A DNA stretch of 64,000 bases from Sphingomonas_Q fennica_A (GCA_036946415.1 JAQIJD010000001.1:601840-665839), one strand, 5' to 3'. Positions 51,831 to 61,889 are shown, counted from the first letter of the stretch. Numbers and translations are program-made. The notes: generated from the sequence alone by a model not told the origin.

Positions 51831-53194
51831 TGGTCGATCTGCTCAACATCGGCCGATCGGGCGTCATCGCCTATCGCAATGCGCTGAGCACGGTCGGCGA
51901 GAATGTCGCCAACGCGCAGACCGAAGGGTTCGTGCGCCGCAAGATCGTGCTGAGCGAGGCGCCGACCGGCATCTCCAACCTCGGCGAGCGGCCGGGTGCC
52001 TTCTTCAGCGGAGTCAGTCCCGGCATTGTCGAGCGTGCCTGGAACGAATATCGCGCCGGCGACGTCTCGACCGGTCTCGCCGACGCCGGCCGCGGCGAGG
52101 CGCGGCTGCGCTGGCTGAGCAAGGCCGAGGAAGCGACCGGCAACGGCGCGCTCGGCGTCGGCACGCAGATGGGCGCGGTGTTCAATGCGGGCGACGCGCT
52201 GGCGAGCGACCCGGCCAGCGCCGTCCGCCGCGCCGCCTTCCTCTCGGCGGTGGACGGCACCACCGAAGCGATGAAGACCACCGCCCGCGCGCTCTCCGCC
52301 GTGTCGGACGGGATCGCGACCGAGACGCAGGCGAACGTCGCCGCGCTGAACGGCGACTTGAAGAGCCTCGTCGCGGTCAACGAACAGATCAGCCGCACCT
52401 CGGCCGGCTCCAGCCAGCGCGCGCAGGCGCTGGACGATCGCGACCGGCTGATCGCCAGCATCTCCGGCCGGATCGGCATCGACACCAGATATGATGCGGT
52501 CGGCCGCGCGACCGTGACCGTGGCCGATGCGCCCGGGCGCGTGCTGGCCTCCGTGACGGAGGCGGCGAGCGTGGAGGCGGTGGTCGGCGCGACCGGTGCG
52601 ATCGCCCTCGTCACCCGATCGGAGACGGGGCAGACGGCGCTGCCGATCACCTCGGGCACGCTGTCCGGCCTCGTCGACGTCTCGACCACCGTCGCCGACC
52701 GGCGTTCCGCGCTTAATACGCTGGCGGTAGATTTCGCCGCGGCGCTCAACGACTGGCAGGCGGCGGGCGTCACCGACGCGGGGGCGCCCGGCGACCCGAT
52801 CCTGACCGGAACCGATGCGCTGTCGATCGCACGCGCGCCCACCGCGACCGCGGCGGCGCTGGCGGTCGCCTCGCCGCCGCCCGCCGGGGCGACGCGCGGC
52901 GTCGCCAACGGCAATGCGCTGGCACTGGCGACGGTGCGGACCACGTCGGGCCTCGAGCAGCGCTGGTCGGGCGGTGTCACCGGCCTCGCCCAGGCGGTGA
53001 CGGTGGCGCGCGCCGAATCGAACGCCGCCAATGCCCGCAGGGACGCCGCCGAGGCGGCGCTCGACAGCGGCAGCGGCGTCGATCTCGATTACGAGGCGAG
53101 CGAATTGCTGCGCTTCCAGCAGGCCTACAGCGCGTCCGCCAAGATCATCCAGGCGGCGCGCGACACCTTCCAGACCATCCTCCAGCTCTTCTGA
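51830..53194 (+). CDS. flgK: Hook-associated protein FlgK
   Basis: Hook-filament junction protein 1, 454 residues. N-terminal LLNIGRSGVIAYRNALSTVGENVANAQTEGFVRR and C-terminal YEASELLRFQQAYSASAKIIQAARDTFQTIL. Start overlaps the flgJ stop by one base. FlgN is its likely chaperone. Confidence 0.93.
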   Translation: MVDLLNIGRSGVIAYRNALSTVGENVANAQTEGFVRRKIVLSEAPTGISNLGERPGAFFSGVSPGIVERAWNEYRAGDVSTGLADAGRGEARLRWLSKAEEATGNGALGVGTQMGAVFNAGDALASDPASAVRRAAFLSAVDGTTEAMKTTARALSAVSDGIATETQANVAALNGDLKSLVAVNEQISRTSAGSSQRAQALDDRDRLIASISGRIGIDTRYDAVGRATVTVADAPGRVLASVTEAASVEAVVGATGAIALVTRSETGQTALPITSGTLSGLVDVSTTVADRRSALNTLAVDFAAALNDWQAAGVTDAGAPGDPILTGTDALSIARAPTATAAALAVASPPPAGATRGVANGNALALATVRTTSGLEQRWSGGVTGLAQAVTVARAESNAANARRDAAEAALDSGSGVDLDYEASELLRFQQAYSASAKIIQAARDTFQTILQLF

Positions 53195-53201
53195 GGCAGC
53201 G

Positions 53202-54065
53202 ATGACCACCATCAGCGGCACCCGCTATCGCATCGCCAGCGAAGTCGCCCGCCAGACGCGGCTGACGGAAGCGCTGACGCGCGAAAATACCGCGATCTCG
53301 ACCGGCAAGCGCATCCAGGTGCCGTCCGACGATGTCGTCGCCTCGGCGCGCATTTCGCAGCTCGCCCGCGCCAAGGCGGACCAGACGACCTGGATCGGCA
53401 ACGCCGATGCGATGGCCGCGCAGGCGACGCAGGTGGACGATGCGCTCGATTTCACCCAGACCCAGATCGATCGCGCGCGCGACCTGATGCTGCAAGGCGG
53501 CAACGCGACGCTCAACGCCAGCGACCGCAAGGCGCTGGCGATCGAGCTGCGCGGCATCGTCGAGGATCTGAACGCCACGATGGCGCGCACCGATTCGCGC
53601 GGCCAGCCGCTGTTCCCGGAGGGCGAGCCGTTGCAGGTGCCGATCTCGGCCGACGTGCGGGTGGCGGCGGCGATCTCGCGCGATACGGTGTTCGCAGGCG
53701 TGGAGACGACGGACGGGCCGAAGTCGCTGGCCGACATCATCACCGCCGCGGCGGCGGCGCTGGAGGAACCGGACCCGACGCTCCGCCAGACCGCGACGAC
53801 CGCCGCCATCGCCGATCTGGGCGCCTCCGTCTCCCACCTCGCGGCGGCGCGGGCCGATCAGGGCGTGCGCGCGGCGCGCATCGATGCGGTGCGCGAGCAG
53901 CTCGTCACGGTCGGTACCCGCCAGACCGAGGAGCGCAGCGGCCTGGAGGATACCGACGTGGCCGAGGCGCTGGCGAAGGTGAGCGCGATGAAATTGTCGC
54001 TGGATGCGGCGCAGGCGGTGTTCTCGAAGATCAACAAGGGCACCTTGTTCGATCTGCTGGGGTAG
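53202..54065 (+). CDS. flgL: Hook-associated protein FlgL (flagellin-like)
   Basis: Junction protein 2, 287 residues, with flagellin N-terminal pattern (ISTGKRIQVPSDDVVASARISQLARAKADQ) and C-terminal SGLEDTDVAEALAKVSAMKLSLDAAQAVF. GAGG upstream of ATG 53202. Last gene of the operon; a family III repeat follows. Confidence 0.92.
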   Translation: MTTISGTRYRIASEVARQTRLTEALTRENTAISTGKRIQVPSDDVVASARISQLARAKADQTTWIGNADAMAAQATQVDDALDFTQTQIDRARDLMLQGGNATLNASDRKALAIELRGIVEDLNATMARTDSRGQPLFPEGEPLQVPISADVRVAAAISRDTVFAGVETTDGPKSLADIITAAAAALEEPDPTLRQTATTAAIADLGASVSHLAAARADQGVRAARIDAVREQLVTVGTRQTEERSGLEDTDVAEALAKVSAMKLSLDAAQAVFSKINKGTLFDLLG

Positions 54066-54084
54066 GCCAATCGCCGCCGCTCCT

Positions 54085-54190
54085 CGTTCGTGCTGAGTAG
54101 GTGCTGAGCCTGTCGAAGCGCCGTATCGAAGCATGTCACGCTCGCGACAGCCCTTCGATACGCCATTTCGGCAGGCTCAATGGCTACTCT
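54085..54190. repeat. Palindromic intergenic repeat, family III
   Basis: Arms around GAGCCTGTCGAAGCGCCGTA and ACGCCATTTCGGCAGGCTCA with additional outer arms (TCGTTCGTGCTGAG with GGGCGAACGG), between flgL and convergent coaA. Confidence 0.75.
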
Positions 54191-54212
54191 GGGCGAACGG
54201 AGGTGGCTGGTC

Positions 54213-55136
54213 CTAAAGCTTCTTCAGCCACAGCCGCTCCACGCCGTGATCCGGCCCTTTCCGGATCACCACGTCCGCGCGCGGGCGGGTGGGGAGGATG
54301 TTGTCGAGGAGGTTGGCCTCGTTCACCTCGCGCCACACGCGGTGGGCGAAGGCGAGCGCCTCGTCGTCGGCCATGCCGGCGAAGCGGTGGAAGAAGGCGT
54401 TGGGATCGCGGAAGGCGGTGCGGCGGAGGAGGGCGAACCGTTCGACGAACCAGCGCGCGATGTCGGCGGCGTCCGCATCGATATAGACCGACAGGTCGAA
54501 GAAGTCCGACGCCGTCAGCGGCGCGCGCGCGGCATGGCCCAGTTGCAGGACGTTCAGCCCTTCGAAGATCAATATGTCCGGCCGGTCGATCGTCTGCACC
54601 GCGCCCGGCACGATGTCGTAGCTCTGGTGCGAATAGACGGGGACGGTGCCGGTGCCGGCGGAACGGACACCCGACAGGAAATCGATCATCCGCCGTACGT
54701 CGTAGCTTTCGGGAAAGCCCTTGCGCTCGGCGATGCCGCGCCGTTCCAGTTCGGCGTTGGGCAGCAGGAAGCCGTCCGTCGCGACCAGCGCCACGCGCGG
54801 ATGGTCCGGCCAGCGCGACAGGAGGGCGGCGAGGACGCGGGCGGCGGTGCTCTTGCCCACCGCCACGCTGCCGGCGATCGCCACCACATAGGGGCGGGCG
54901 GCGGCGGGGCGGCCGACGAAATCGTCGGTGACGCGGGCCAGGCCGCGGGCCGCCGCGACATGCAGGTTGATGAGGCGGGTGAGGGGGAGGTAGATATTCT
55001 CCACCTCGCCGAGCGAGATCGGCTCGTTCGCGCCGCGCAGCGTGGCAAGTTCTTCCTCGCCCAGCGTCATCGGCACCGCCGATCGCAACCGGCTCCATTC
55101 CGCGCGGCTGAATTCGGAATGGGCGGGCAGGTCCAA
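54213..55136 (-). CDS. coaA: Pantothenate kinase (type I)
   Basis: First enzyme of CoA synthesis, ATP + pantothenate to 4'-phosphopantothenate. 307 residues from a TTG start (55136; AAAGG eight bases upstream), close to the E. coli length of 316. Walker A GSVAVGKSTAARVL, ATDGFLLPNAELERRG, PVYSHQSYDIVPGA and FEGLNVLQLG are the type I signature. The same frame stays open far upstream, antisense to the ABC genes, but without homologous sequence. Divergent from the ABC operon with a 60-93 base gap. Confidence 0.93.
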   Translation of the reverse strand: MDLPAHSEFSRAEWSRLRSAVPMTLGEEELATLRGANEPISLGEVENIYLPLTRLINLHVAAARGLARVTDDFVGRPAAARPYVVAIAGSVAVGKSTAARVLAALLSRWPDHPRVALVATDGFLLPNAELERRGIAERKGFPESYDVRRMIDFLSGVRSAGTGTVPVYSHQSYDIVPGAVQTIDRPDILIFEGLNVLQLGHAARAPLTASDFFDLSVYIDADAADIARWFVERFALLRRTAFRDPNAFFHRFAGMADDEALAFAHRVWREVNEANLLDNILPTRPRADVVIRKGPDHGVERLWLKKL

Positions 55137-55229
55137 GGCGGGGCCTTTCGGGCAAGAGCGGGCGGCAAGGATTAGGGACTTCGCGCGGGCTGGTCTATGG
55201 CGCGGCGCAGCATGGGCGGATGGGCGACA

Positions 55230-57737
55230 ATGTCGGGCTGGTGGCGGGCGCTGTTCGCGCTCGCGATGCTGGCCTTCGCCACCGCCGCATCGGCCGCGCC
55301 GGGCAAGGGCGAGGTGGTCGTCGGCCTCCAGCTCGAACCGCCCAATCTCGATCCTACGACAGGCGCCTCGGCGGCGACCGACGAGGTGGTGTCGGGCACG
55401 ATCCTCGAAGGGCTGACGACGCTCGATCGCGCCGGGCAGCCGCGGCCGCTGCTGGCGGCGGGGTGGCAGGTGTCGGCGGACGGGCGGACGATCCGCTTCC
55501 GCCTCCGCCCCGGCATCGTCTTCGCGGACGGGACGCCGCTGACGGCGGCGGTGGCGCGCGCCAGCCTGCTGCGCGCCATCGCGCCGGGATCGACCAACGC
55601 GCAGGCGCCGGCGCTGCGCGTGATCGAGCGGATCGCGGCACCGGGGCCGCTCGACCTGATCCTCCACCTCGCCCGCCCCGATGCCGATCTCCCGCGCACG
55701 CTCGCTTATGGCGATGCCGCGATCGTCGCGCCGGGCAATGTTGCCGATCTGGCGGTCAGGCCGATCGGCACCGGGCCGTTTGCGCTCGGCGAATGGCGGC
55801 GCGGCGACAGTCTCACCCTGGTGCGCAACCCGCGCTACCGGGGGCCGCCCGCCGCCAGCCCGCGCATCCGCTTCCGCTTCCTCACCGATCCCGTCGCCGC
55901 CTTCGCCGCCGTCCGCGCGCGCGAGGTGGACGTCTATCCCGATTTCCCGGCGCCCGAGGCGATGGCGCGGCTGAAGGCGCTGCCGGGCCTGACGGTGACG
56001 ATCGGGCCGACCCAGGCGGAGGTGATCCTGGCGCTGAACAATGCGCGGCCCCCCTTCGACAGCCTCCCCGTGCGCCGGGCGGTGGCGATGGCGATCGACC
56101 GGCGTGCGATCATCGACGGGGCGATGGCGGGCTACGGCACGCCGATCGGTAGCCATTTCCCGCCACAGGATCCCGATTACGTGGATCTCACCGGCCGCTA
56201 TCCTCACGATCCGGCGGCGGCGCAGGCGGTGCTGTCCCGCCTGCCGCCCGTCACGCTTGCGCTGCCGCCGCCGCCTTATGCCCGCCGCGCGGGGGAAATC
56301 GTGGCGGCGCAATTGCGGGCGGCGGGCCTTTCGGTCAGGATCGAGCCGCTGGAATGGGCGCAATGGCTGGAACGCGTCTATGGCGCGCACGCCTTCGACA
56401 TGACGATCGTCGCCCATGTCGAGCCGGCCGATTACGACATCTACGCGCGCTCCGATTATTATTTCGGCTATGACGGGCACGCCGTGGCGCGGCTGATCGA
56501 CGCGCTCAAGCAGACGCGCGATCCGGCGCGGCGCCACGCGCTGCTGGCGGCGATCCAGCGGCGGATCGCGGACGATGCGGTCAACGGCTTCCTGTTCCAG
56601 ATGCCCCGCCTCGGCGTGTCCGATGCGCGGCTGGCCGACCTGTGGGCCGATACGCCGGTGCGGTCGCTTGATCTCGCCCGCGTCCATTTCACCGGCGGCG
56701 GGGCGGGGCGTGCCGCGGCGACGGGGGCGGGGGCGACGCTGCCGTGGGGGGCGATCGGCCTCGGCGCCGCGCTGCTGCTGGCCGGCGCGGCGGCGATCGG
56801 CCTCGGCGCGCGTGCACTGCTGCGGCGGGCGGCGCTGCTGCTGGTGACGCTGGCGCTGGGCAGCGTCGCGATCTTCCTGCTGGTGCAGGTGGCCCCCGGC
56901 GATCCGGCGCAGGTGATGATGGGAACGGAGGCGACGCCCGCCGCCACCGCCGCGCTGGCACGCGAGCTGGGGCTGGAGGGGGCACCATATGCGCGCTACC
57001 TGCGCTGGGCGGCGGGGCTGCTGACCGGCGATCTCGGCATCAGCTACACCTATCGCGTGGCCGTAGCGGGGCTGGTGGCGGAGCGGCTGGCGGTCTCCGT
57101 CCCGCTGGCGCTGTTGGCGACCGCGCTGTCGCTGATCGTCGCGATCCCGGCGGCGCTGGCCGCGGCGCTCAGGCCGGGGGGCGGGGCGGATCGGCTGCTG
57201 GCGGTTGCGGCACCGGTCGGCCTCGCGGTGCCGGCCTATTGGCTGGGCATCCTGCTGATCCTCGCCTTCGGTGGCACGATCGGCGCGGGCGGCTTCCCCG
57301 GCTGGCAGGCGGGGGCGGGGGCGGCGCTGACGGCGCTGCTGCTGCCGGCCATCGCGCTGGCGGTGCCGCAGGCGGCGGTGCTGGCGCGGGTGACGCGCGC
57401 CGCCCTCGGCCGCGAACTGGGGCAACGCTACATGCTGACGATGCGCGCGACGGGGGCGGGCGACGCCCGGCTGCTGCTGGACCATGCCTTGCCCAATGCG
57501 GCGGCGCCGGTGCTGGCGGTGCTGGGGCTGCAACTGCCCTTCCTGCTGGCCGGCGCGGTGATCGTCGAGAGCATCTTCGCGCTGCCGGGCCTCGGCCGGC
57601 TGATCCTGCAAGCCATCGCCCAGCGCGACCTGATCGTGGTGCAATCCGCCGCGATGCTGATGGTGGCGGCGGCGGTGGCGGCGAGCTTCCTCGCCGATCT
57701 CGCCGCCGCCGCGATCGACCCACGGGTCCGGCGATGA
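55230..57737 (+). CDS. Fusion of periplasmic peptide-binding protein and ABC permease (Dpp/Opp type)
   Basis: One 835-residue polypeptide. Residues 1-25 are a signal/anchor (MSGWWRALFALAMLAFATAASA); about 26-490 are an SBP_bac_5 domain (EVVVGLQLEPPNLDPTTG, GTGPFALGEWRR, VRRAVAMAIDRRAII); about 490-505 is a Gly/Ala linker; about 505-530 is an extra helix (WGAIGLGAALLLAGAAAIGL) and then the DppB-type permease starts at ALLRRAALLLVTLAL with VAPGDPAQVMMG and a C-terminal permease signature (ARVTRAALGREL, GLGRLILQAI). The extra helix returns the chain to the cytoplasm, as needed for the permease's N-in topology, so the fusion is mechanically sensible. ATG 55197 is an alternative start. Followed by a four-base overlap with the second permease gene. 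Confidence 0.85.
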   Translation: MSGWWRALFALAMLAFATAASAAPGKGEVVVGLQLEPPNLDPTTGASAATDEVVSGTILEGLTTLDRAGQPRPLLAAGWQVSADGRTIRFRLRPGIVFADGTPLTAAVARASLLRAIAPGSTNAQAPALRVIERIAAPGPLDLILHLARPDADLPRTLAYGDAAIVAPGNVADLAVRPIGTGPFALGEWRRGDSLTLVRNPRYRGPPAASPRIRFRFLTDPVAAFAAVRAREVDVYPDFPAPEAMARLKALPGLTVTIGPTQAEVILALNNARPPFDSLPVRRAVAMAIDRRAIIDGAMAGYGTPIGSHFPPQDPDYVDLTGRYPHDPAAAQAVLSRLPPVTLALPPPPYARRAGEIVAAQLRAAGLSVRIEPLEWAQWLERVYGAHAFDMTIVAHVEPADYDIYARSDYYFGYDGHAVARLIDALKQTRDPARRHALLAAIQRRIADDAVNGFLFQMPRLGVSDARLADLWADTPVRSLDLARVHFTGGGAGRAAATGAGATLPWGAIGLGAALLLAGAAAIGLGARALLRRAALLLVTLALGSVAIFLLVQVAPGDPAQVMMGTEATPAATAALARELGLEGAPYARYLRWAAGLLTGDLGISYTYRVAVAGLVAERLAVSVPLALLATALSLIVAIPAALAAALRPGGGADRLLAVAAPVGLAVPAYWLGILLILAFGGTIGAGGFPGWQAGAGAALTALLLPAIALAVPQAAVLARVTRAALGRELGQRYMLTMRATGAGDARLLLDHALPNAAAPVLAVLGLQLPFLLAGAVIVESIFALPGLGRLILQAIAQRDLIVVQSAAMLMVAAAVAASFLADLAAAAIDPRVRR

Positions 57738-58525
57738 CGCGCGCGCGCCTCGCCATCGTGCTGCTCGCTGTGTTCGCCGGGGCGGCGCTGCTGTCGCTCG
57801 TCTGGACGCCGTACGATCCGGGGGCGGTGGCGGTGGCGGAGCGGCTGCGCCCGCCGTCCTTCGCGCACCCTTTCGGCACCGATCAGCTGGGGCGCGACGT
57901 GCTAAGCCTCGTCATGGCGGGCGCACGCGCCTCGCTGTTCGTAATCGTCGCCGCCGTCGCGGTGGGGCTGACGGGGGGCTTGCCGCTCGGCCTGCTCGCC
58001 GCCGCACGGGGGGGCGTGGTGGACGAGGCGGTGATGCGCGCCGCCGACCTCGCCTTCGCGCTGCCCGCGCTGCTGGTGGCGCTGCTGCTGGCGGCCGCGA
58101 TCGGGCCGGGCGCGGCGAGCGCGGCGCTGGCGATCGGCCTCTATGCCATCCCCGTCCTCGCCCGCGTCACCCGGTCGGTGGCGCGCATCCTCTATCGCGG
58201 CGACATGGTGGCGGCGGCGCGGGTGGCGGGGGCGGGGCCGGCGCGGATCGCCTTCGCCCACGTCCTCCCCAATTGCGCGGGGGCGATCCTGACGCAGGCG
58301 ACGGTGCAGGCGGCACTCGCCCTGATCGCGGAGGCAGGCCTGTCCGCGGTCGGCCTCGGCGTCCAGCCGCCCGAGGCGAGCTGGGGGCGGATGCTGGCGG
58401 AGGCGCAGACCTGGGGGGCGGAAGCGCCCTGGCTGGCGCTGGCCCCCGGCCTCGCCATCACGCTCACCGTGCTGGGGCTGACGCTGGGCGGTGACGCCGT
58501 CGCCAGGCGCTGGGGGGCGGCATGA
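57734..58525 (+). CDS. ABC transporter permease (DppC/OppC type)
   Basis: 263 residues, five or six transmembrane helices, with the N-terminal motif of this family (HPFGTDQLGRDVLSLVMAGARASL) and the EAA-like loop ARVAGAGPARIAFAHVLPN. Start ATG 57734 overlaps the previous stop (ATGA) and its stop overlaps the ATPase start. Partner of the fused permease above. Confidence 0.9.
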   Translation: MTRARLAIVLLAVFAGAALLSLVWTPYDPGAVAVAERLRPPSFAHPFGTDQLGRDVLSLVMAGARASLFVIVAAVAVGLTGGLPLGLLAAARGGVVDEAVMRAADLAFALPALLVALLLAAAIGPGAASAALAIGLYAIPVLARVTRSVARILYRGDMVAAARVAGAGPARIAFAHVLPNCAGAILTQATVQAALALIAEAGLSAVGLGVQPPEASWGRMLAEAQTWGAEAPWLALAPGLAITLTVLGLTLGGDAVARRWGAA

Positions 58526-59994
58526 GCCTGCTCGTCCTCCGCGATCTTGACGTCCGCTACGGCGACCGCGCCGCGCTTTCGGGCGCGTCGCTCACGGTTT
58601 CGCCGGGCGAGGTGGTCGGCCTCGTCGGCCGGTCGGGTTCGGGCAAATCGACGCTGGCGCTCGCCGCGCTTGGCCTTCTGCCGGCGGGCGCCACGGTGTC
58701 GGGCGAGGTGGCACTGGCCGGCGTCGACGTCACGACCGCCGCGCCGCTTGCGCTCGGGGCGCTGCGCGGCGGCGTCGCCGGCCTCGTCTTTCAGGAGCCG
58801 CTGTCGGCGCTCGATCCGGTGATGGCGATCGGCCGGCAGGTTGCCGCCGCCGTCACCCGTCATGCGCCGCTCGGCCGCGGCGCGGCGCGTGCGCGGGCGG
58901 CGGCGCTGCTGGCCGAAGTGGGGCTGGGGGACGTGCCGCCCGGCCGCTTCCCGCACGAACTGTCGGGCGGACAGCGCCAGCGCGTCGCCATCGCCATCGC
59001 CATCGCCGGCGACCCGCGGCTGCTGATCGCCGACGAGCCGACCACCGCGCTCGACCCCGATGCCCGCCTCGCCATCCTCGCGCTGCTCGGGCGGCTGGTG
59101 GCGGAGCGCGGCATGGCGCTGCTGATCGTCAGCCACGATATGGCGCTGGTGCGGGGGATCGCCCACCGGATCGCGGTGATGGCGGGCGGGCGGATCGTGG
59201 AGGATCGCGCCGCCGCCGATCTCGCCGCTGCCCCCGCCACGGCCGAGGCGCAGGCGCTGCTCGCCCCGCCCGTGCCGCCGCCCCCGCCACCGGCCGGGTG
59301 CCCGCCGCTGTTGGTGGCCGAGGGCCTGACCCGCCGCTGGCCGGGCGGGGCGGTGGCGCTCGATGGCGTGTCGCTGGCGCTGGCACCCGGCGAGGTGGTG
59401 GGGCTGATCGGCGCCTCCGGCTCGGGCAAGTCCACGCTGGTCCGTGCGCTGCTGGCGCTCGACCGCACCGGGGGGAGCGTGACGATCGGCGGCGTGCCCT
59501 TCACCGGCCAGCGTCCGCTCCGCCGCCGCATCCAGGCGGTGTTCCAGGATCCCGGCGCCAGCTTCGATCCGCGCTGGACGGTGGCGCGGATCGTCGCCGA
59601 GCCGCTGGCGCTGTGCGACGATCCTGTCGATCCGGCGTGCCGCGTCGGTGAGGTGCTGGCCGCGGTCGGCCTGCCCGCCGATCTGGCCGAGCGGCGCCCC
59701 CACCAGCTTTCCGGCGGCCAGCGCCAGCGCGTCGCCATCGCCCGCGCCATCGCCCCGCGGCCCGACCTGATCCTGCTCGACGAGGCGATGTCCGCGCTCG
59801 ATCCCGTGGCGCAGGCGCGGATGCTGGCGCTGATGGCGGCGATCACCGCGCGCGACGGCACCGGCTGGCTGATCGTCAGCCACGATCGCGCGCTCGTCGC
59901 CCGCGCCGCCACGCGCGTGCTGGCGATGGCGGGGGGGCGGCTCGTCGAAATGCACCAAATGCCTGTCGATCCTGCCGAAACAGTCCGCTATTGA
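58522..59994 (+). CDS. ABC transporter ATPase with two nucleotide-binding domains (DppD-DppF fusion type)
   Basis: 490 residues. NBD1: Walker A GRSGSGKST (about 36), signature LSGGQRQR, Walker B LLIADEPTTALD. NBD2: Walker A GASGSGKST (about 300), LSGGQRQR, Walker B LILLDEAMSALD. A Pro-rich linker (PPVPPPPPPAG) separates them. Both halves look active. With the fused binding protein-permease and the second permease this gives a complete peptide importer of only three chains. Substrate probably di/oligopeptides, but glutathione or nickel-type relatives exist. Confidence 0.92.
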   Translation: MSLLVLRDLDVRYGDRAALSGASLTVSPGEVVGLVGRSGSGKSTLALAALGLLPAGATVSGEVALAGVDVTTAAPLALGALRGGVAGLVFQEPLSALDPVMAIGRQVAAAVTRHAPLGRGAARARAAALLAEVGLGDVPPGRFPHELSGGQRQRVAIAIAIAGDPRLLIADEPTTALDPDARLAILALLGRLVAERGMALLIVSHDMALVRGIAHRIAVMAGGRIVEDRAAADLAAAPATAEAQALLAPPVPPPPPPAGCPPLLVAEGLTRRWPGGAVALDGVSLALAPGEVVGLIGASGSGKSTLVRALLALDRTGGSVTIGGVPFTGQRPLRRRIQAVFQDPGASFDPRWTVARIVAEPLALCDDPVDPACRVGEVLAAVGLPADLAERRPHQLSGGQRQRVAIARAIAPRPDLILLDEAMSALDPVAQARMLALMAAITARDGTGWLIVSHDRALVARAATRVLAMAGGRLVEMHQMPVDPAETVRY

Positions 59995-60030
59995 CTTGCG
60001 CGCGGGCGGACATGACCTCATTTCGGACCC

Positions 60031-61788
60031 ATGGACGATTCCCCGCCCCCCGCCGGCCCCCCGAATCATGAGGATCGCGATCCGACCGGACTGGCGGCGG
60101 GTCGTCCCGCCGGGGGTGGTTTGGAAACGGGTGCGCATGAGCCGCTCGGTCGCCCCGGCCTGCACCATTGGCGCGAAAGCACGATCACCGATCCCGATCT
60201 GAACGATCGCGGCGGCGTGTTCTTCGCCGCGATCGAGATGACGCGGATGCCGATGATCCTGACCGATCCCAACAAGGACGACAATCCGATCGTCTTCGCC
60301 AACAAGGCCTTCCTCGACCTGACGGGCTATGAGGAAGACGAGGTGCTCGGCCGCAACTGCCGCTTCCTGCAAGGTGCGCAGACCGACCGCGCCGCCGTGA
60401 CCGAGATGCGCGATGCGATCGCCACGCAGGAATCGGTGGCCCTCGAAATCCTGAACTACCGGCGCGACGGCTCGCCCTTCTGGAACGCGGTGTTCATCGG
60501 CCCGGTCTACGATACCGAAGGCACGCTCCGCTATTTCTTCGCCAGCCAGCTCGATGTCACCCGCCGCCGTAATACGGAGCAATCCTACCGGCAGGCGCAG
60601 AAGATGGAATCGATCGGCCAGCTGACGGCCGTCTCGCCCACGATTTCAACAATCTGTTGCAGGTCGTGAACGGCAATCTCGAACTGCTGGCGGCGACGCA
60701 GGATCCGGCGCGGATGAAGCGCTATATCGCCGCCGCGCAATCGGCGGCGGAGCGGGGCGCCAAGCTGACCCGCCAGCTCCTCGCCTTCGCGCGCAAGACC
60801 CGGCTCGAGCCGCGCCCGCTCGACCTGACGTTGCTCGTCTCCGATTTCAGCGAGCTGATCGAAAGCTCGGTCAACAAGCAGGTGGACATCCACCTCAGCC
60901 TGCGCCGCGGCCTCCGCCATGTGGTGATCGATCCCGATCAGCTCGAAATGGCGCTGCTCAACATCGTCAACAACGCGCGCGATGCGATGCCGGACGGCGG
61001 GGCTCGTCACCATCTCCACTTTGCCGCTGCGCATCGGCGAGGATGCGTCCTCGGACCTGCCGGCGGGTGATTACGTCGTCCTTCAGGTGCAGGACGAGGG
61101 CGAGGGCATGTCGGCGGACGTGGCGGAGCGCGCGATCGAGCCGTTCTTCACCACCAAGGGCACCGGCAAGGGCACGGGCCTGGGCCTGGCGATGGCGAGC
61201 GGGTTCGTCCGCCAGTCCGGCGGGCGGCTCGAAGTCGACAGCAAGCCGGGCGAGGGCACGCTGATCCGCATGCTCTTCCCGGCGATGGCGGCCGACCAGG
61301 CCGCCCCGCGCGAAGTGCTGAAGGCCCCCGCGGCGGATGCCGCGAACGACGCGCAGGGCGTGCAGCACATCCTGGCGGTAGAGGGACAATGAGGAGGTGC
61401 TGGCCGTCGCCCGCGAGATCCTCGAAAGCGCAGGCTATAAGGTATCGACCGCGATGAGCGGCGAGGAAGGCCAGCGCCTGTTCGAGGCGATCCACGAGAA
61501 GGACCGCATCGACCTGCTGTTCACCGATCTCGTCATGCCCGGCGGCATGAACGGCCTGATGCTGGCCGATGCCGTTTCGGCCAAGGATCCGAGCGTTTCG
61601 GTGCTGATGACGACCGGCTACAATGAGGAACTGGTCGTCGGCGGCCCGCGCGCCCGCGCCACCGATGTGCTGAGCAAGCCCTATCGCCGCTCCGAACTGC
61701 TCGATCGCGTGCGGCTCGCGCTCAACCGCCGCGGCGAGGCGGGGGGCACGGGCGCCAGCGGTCCGATTTCGGCGCGGTGCAGATGTAG
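60031..61788 (+). pseudogene. LOV-domain hybrid histidine kinase with receiver, broken by frameshifts
   Basis: Blue-light sensor kinase. LOV core is complete: FANKAFLDLTGYEEDEVLG and GRNCRFLQG with the flavin-reactive Cys (codon 60358-60360), then GSPFWNAVFIGPV. The kinase part reads MESIGQLT, then frame break near 60630-60640, FNNLLQVVNGNLELL (HisKA with AHDFNN), QLLAFARKT, ATPase NIVNNARDAMPDGG, break at G-run 60999-61002, VQDEGEGM and GTGLGLAMASGF, break at 61383-61385, then receiver EEVLAVAREILESAGY with phospho-Asp in LLFTDLVMPGG, and a probable fourth break in a G-run at 61741-61746. After repair it is about 580 residues. Three to four indels suggest sequence error more than real decay. 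Confidence 0.8.
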
Positions 61789-61889
61789 CGGAACGGCGGC
61801 CCGCCCCGTGCGCTTCACCGGCGACCATTGCCGGAGGCCGCCGATGACGACGATCCGTTTGATCGCCAAGGACTTTCCCGGTCGCCGCC

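Noticed and set aside
55137..57644. Extension of the coaA frame by about 830 codons
   Set aside because: Arg/His/Gln-rich shadow of the ABC transporter fusion on the other strand; coaA length fits the family from the TTG at 55136.
58192..60582. 796-codon open frame antisense to the ABC permease and ATPase genes
   Set aside because: His/Arg/Gly-rich composition and no recognisable domain; it mirrors the strongly coding plus strand.
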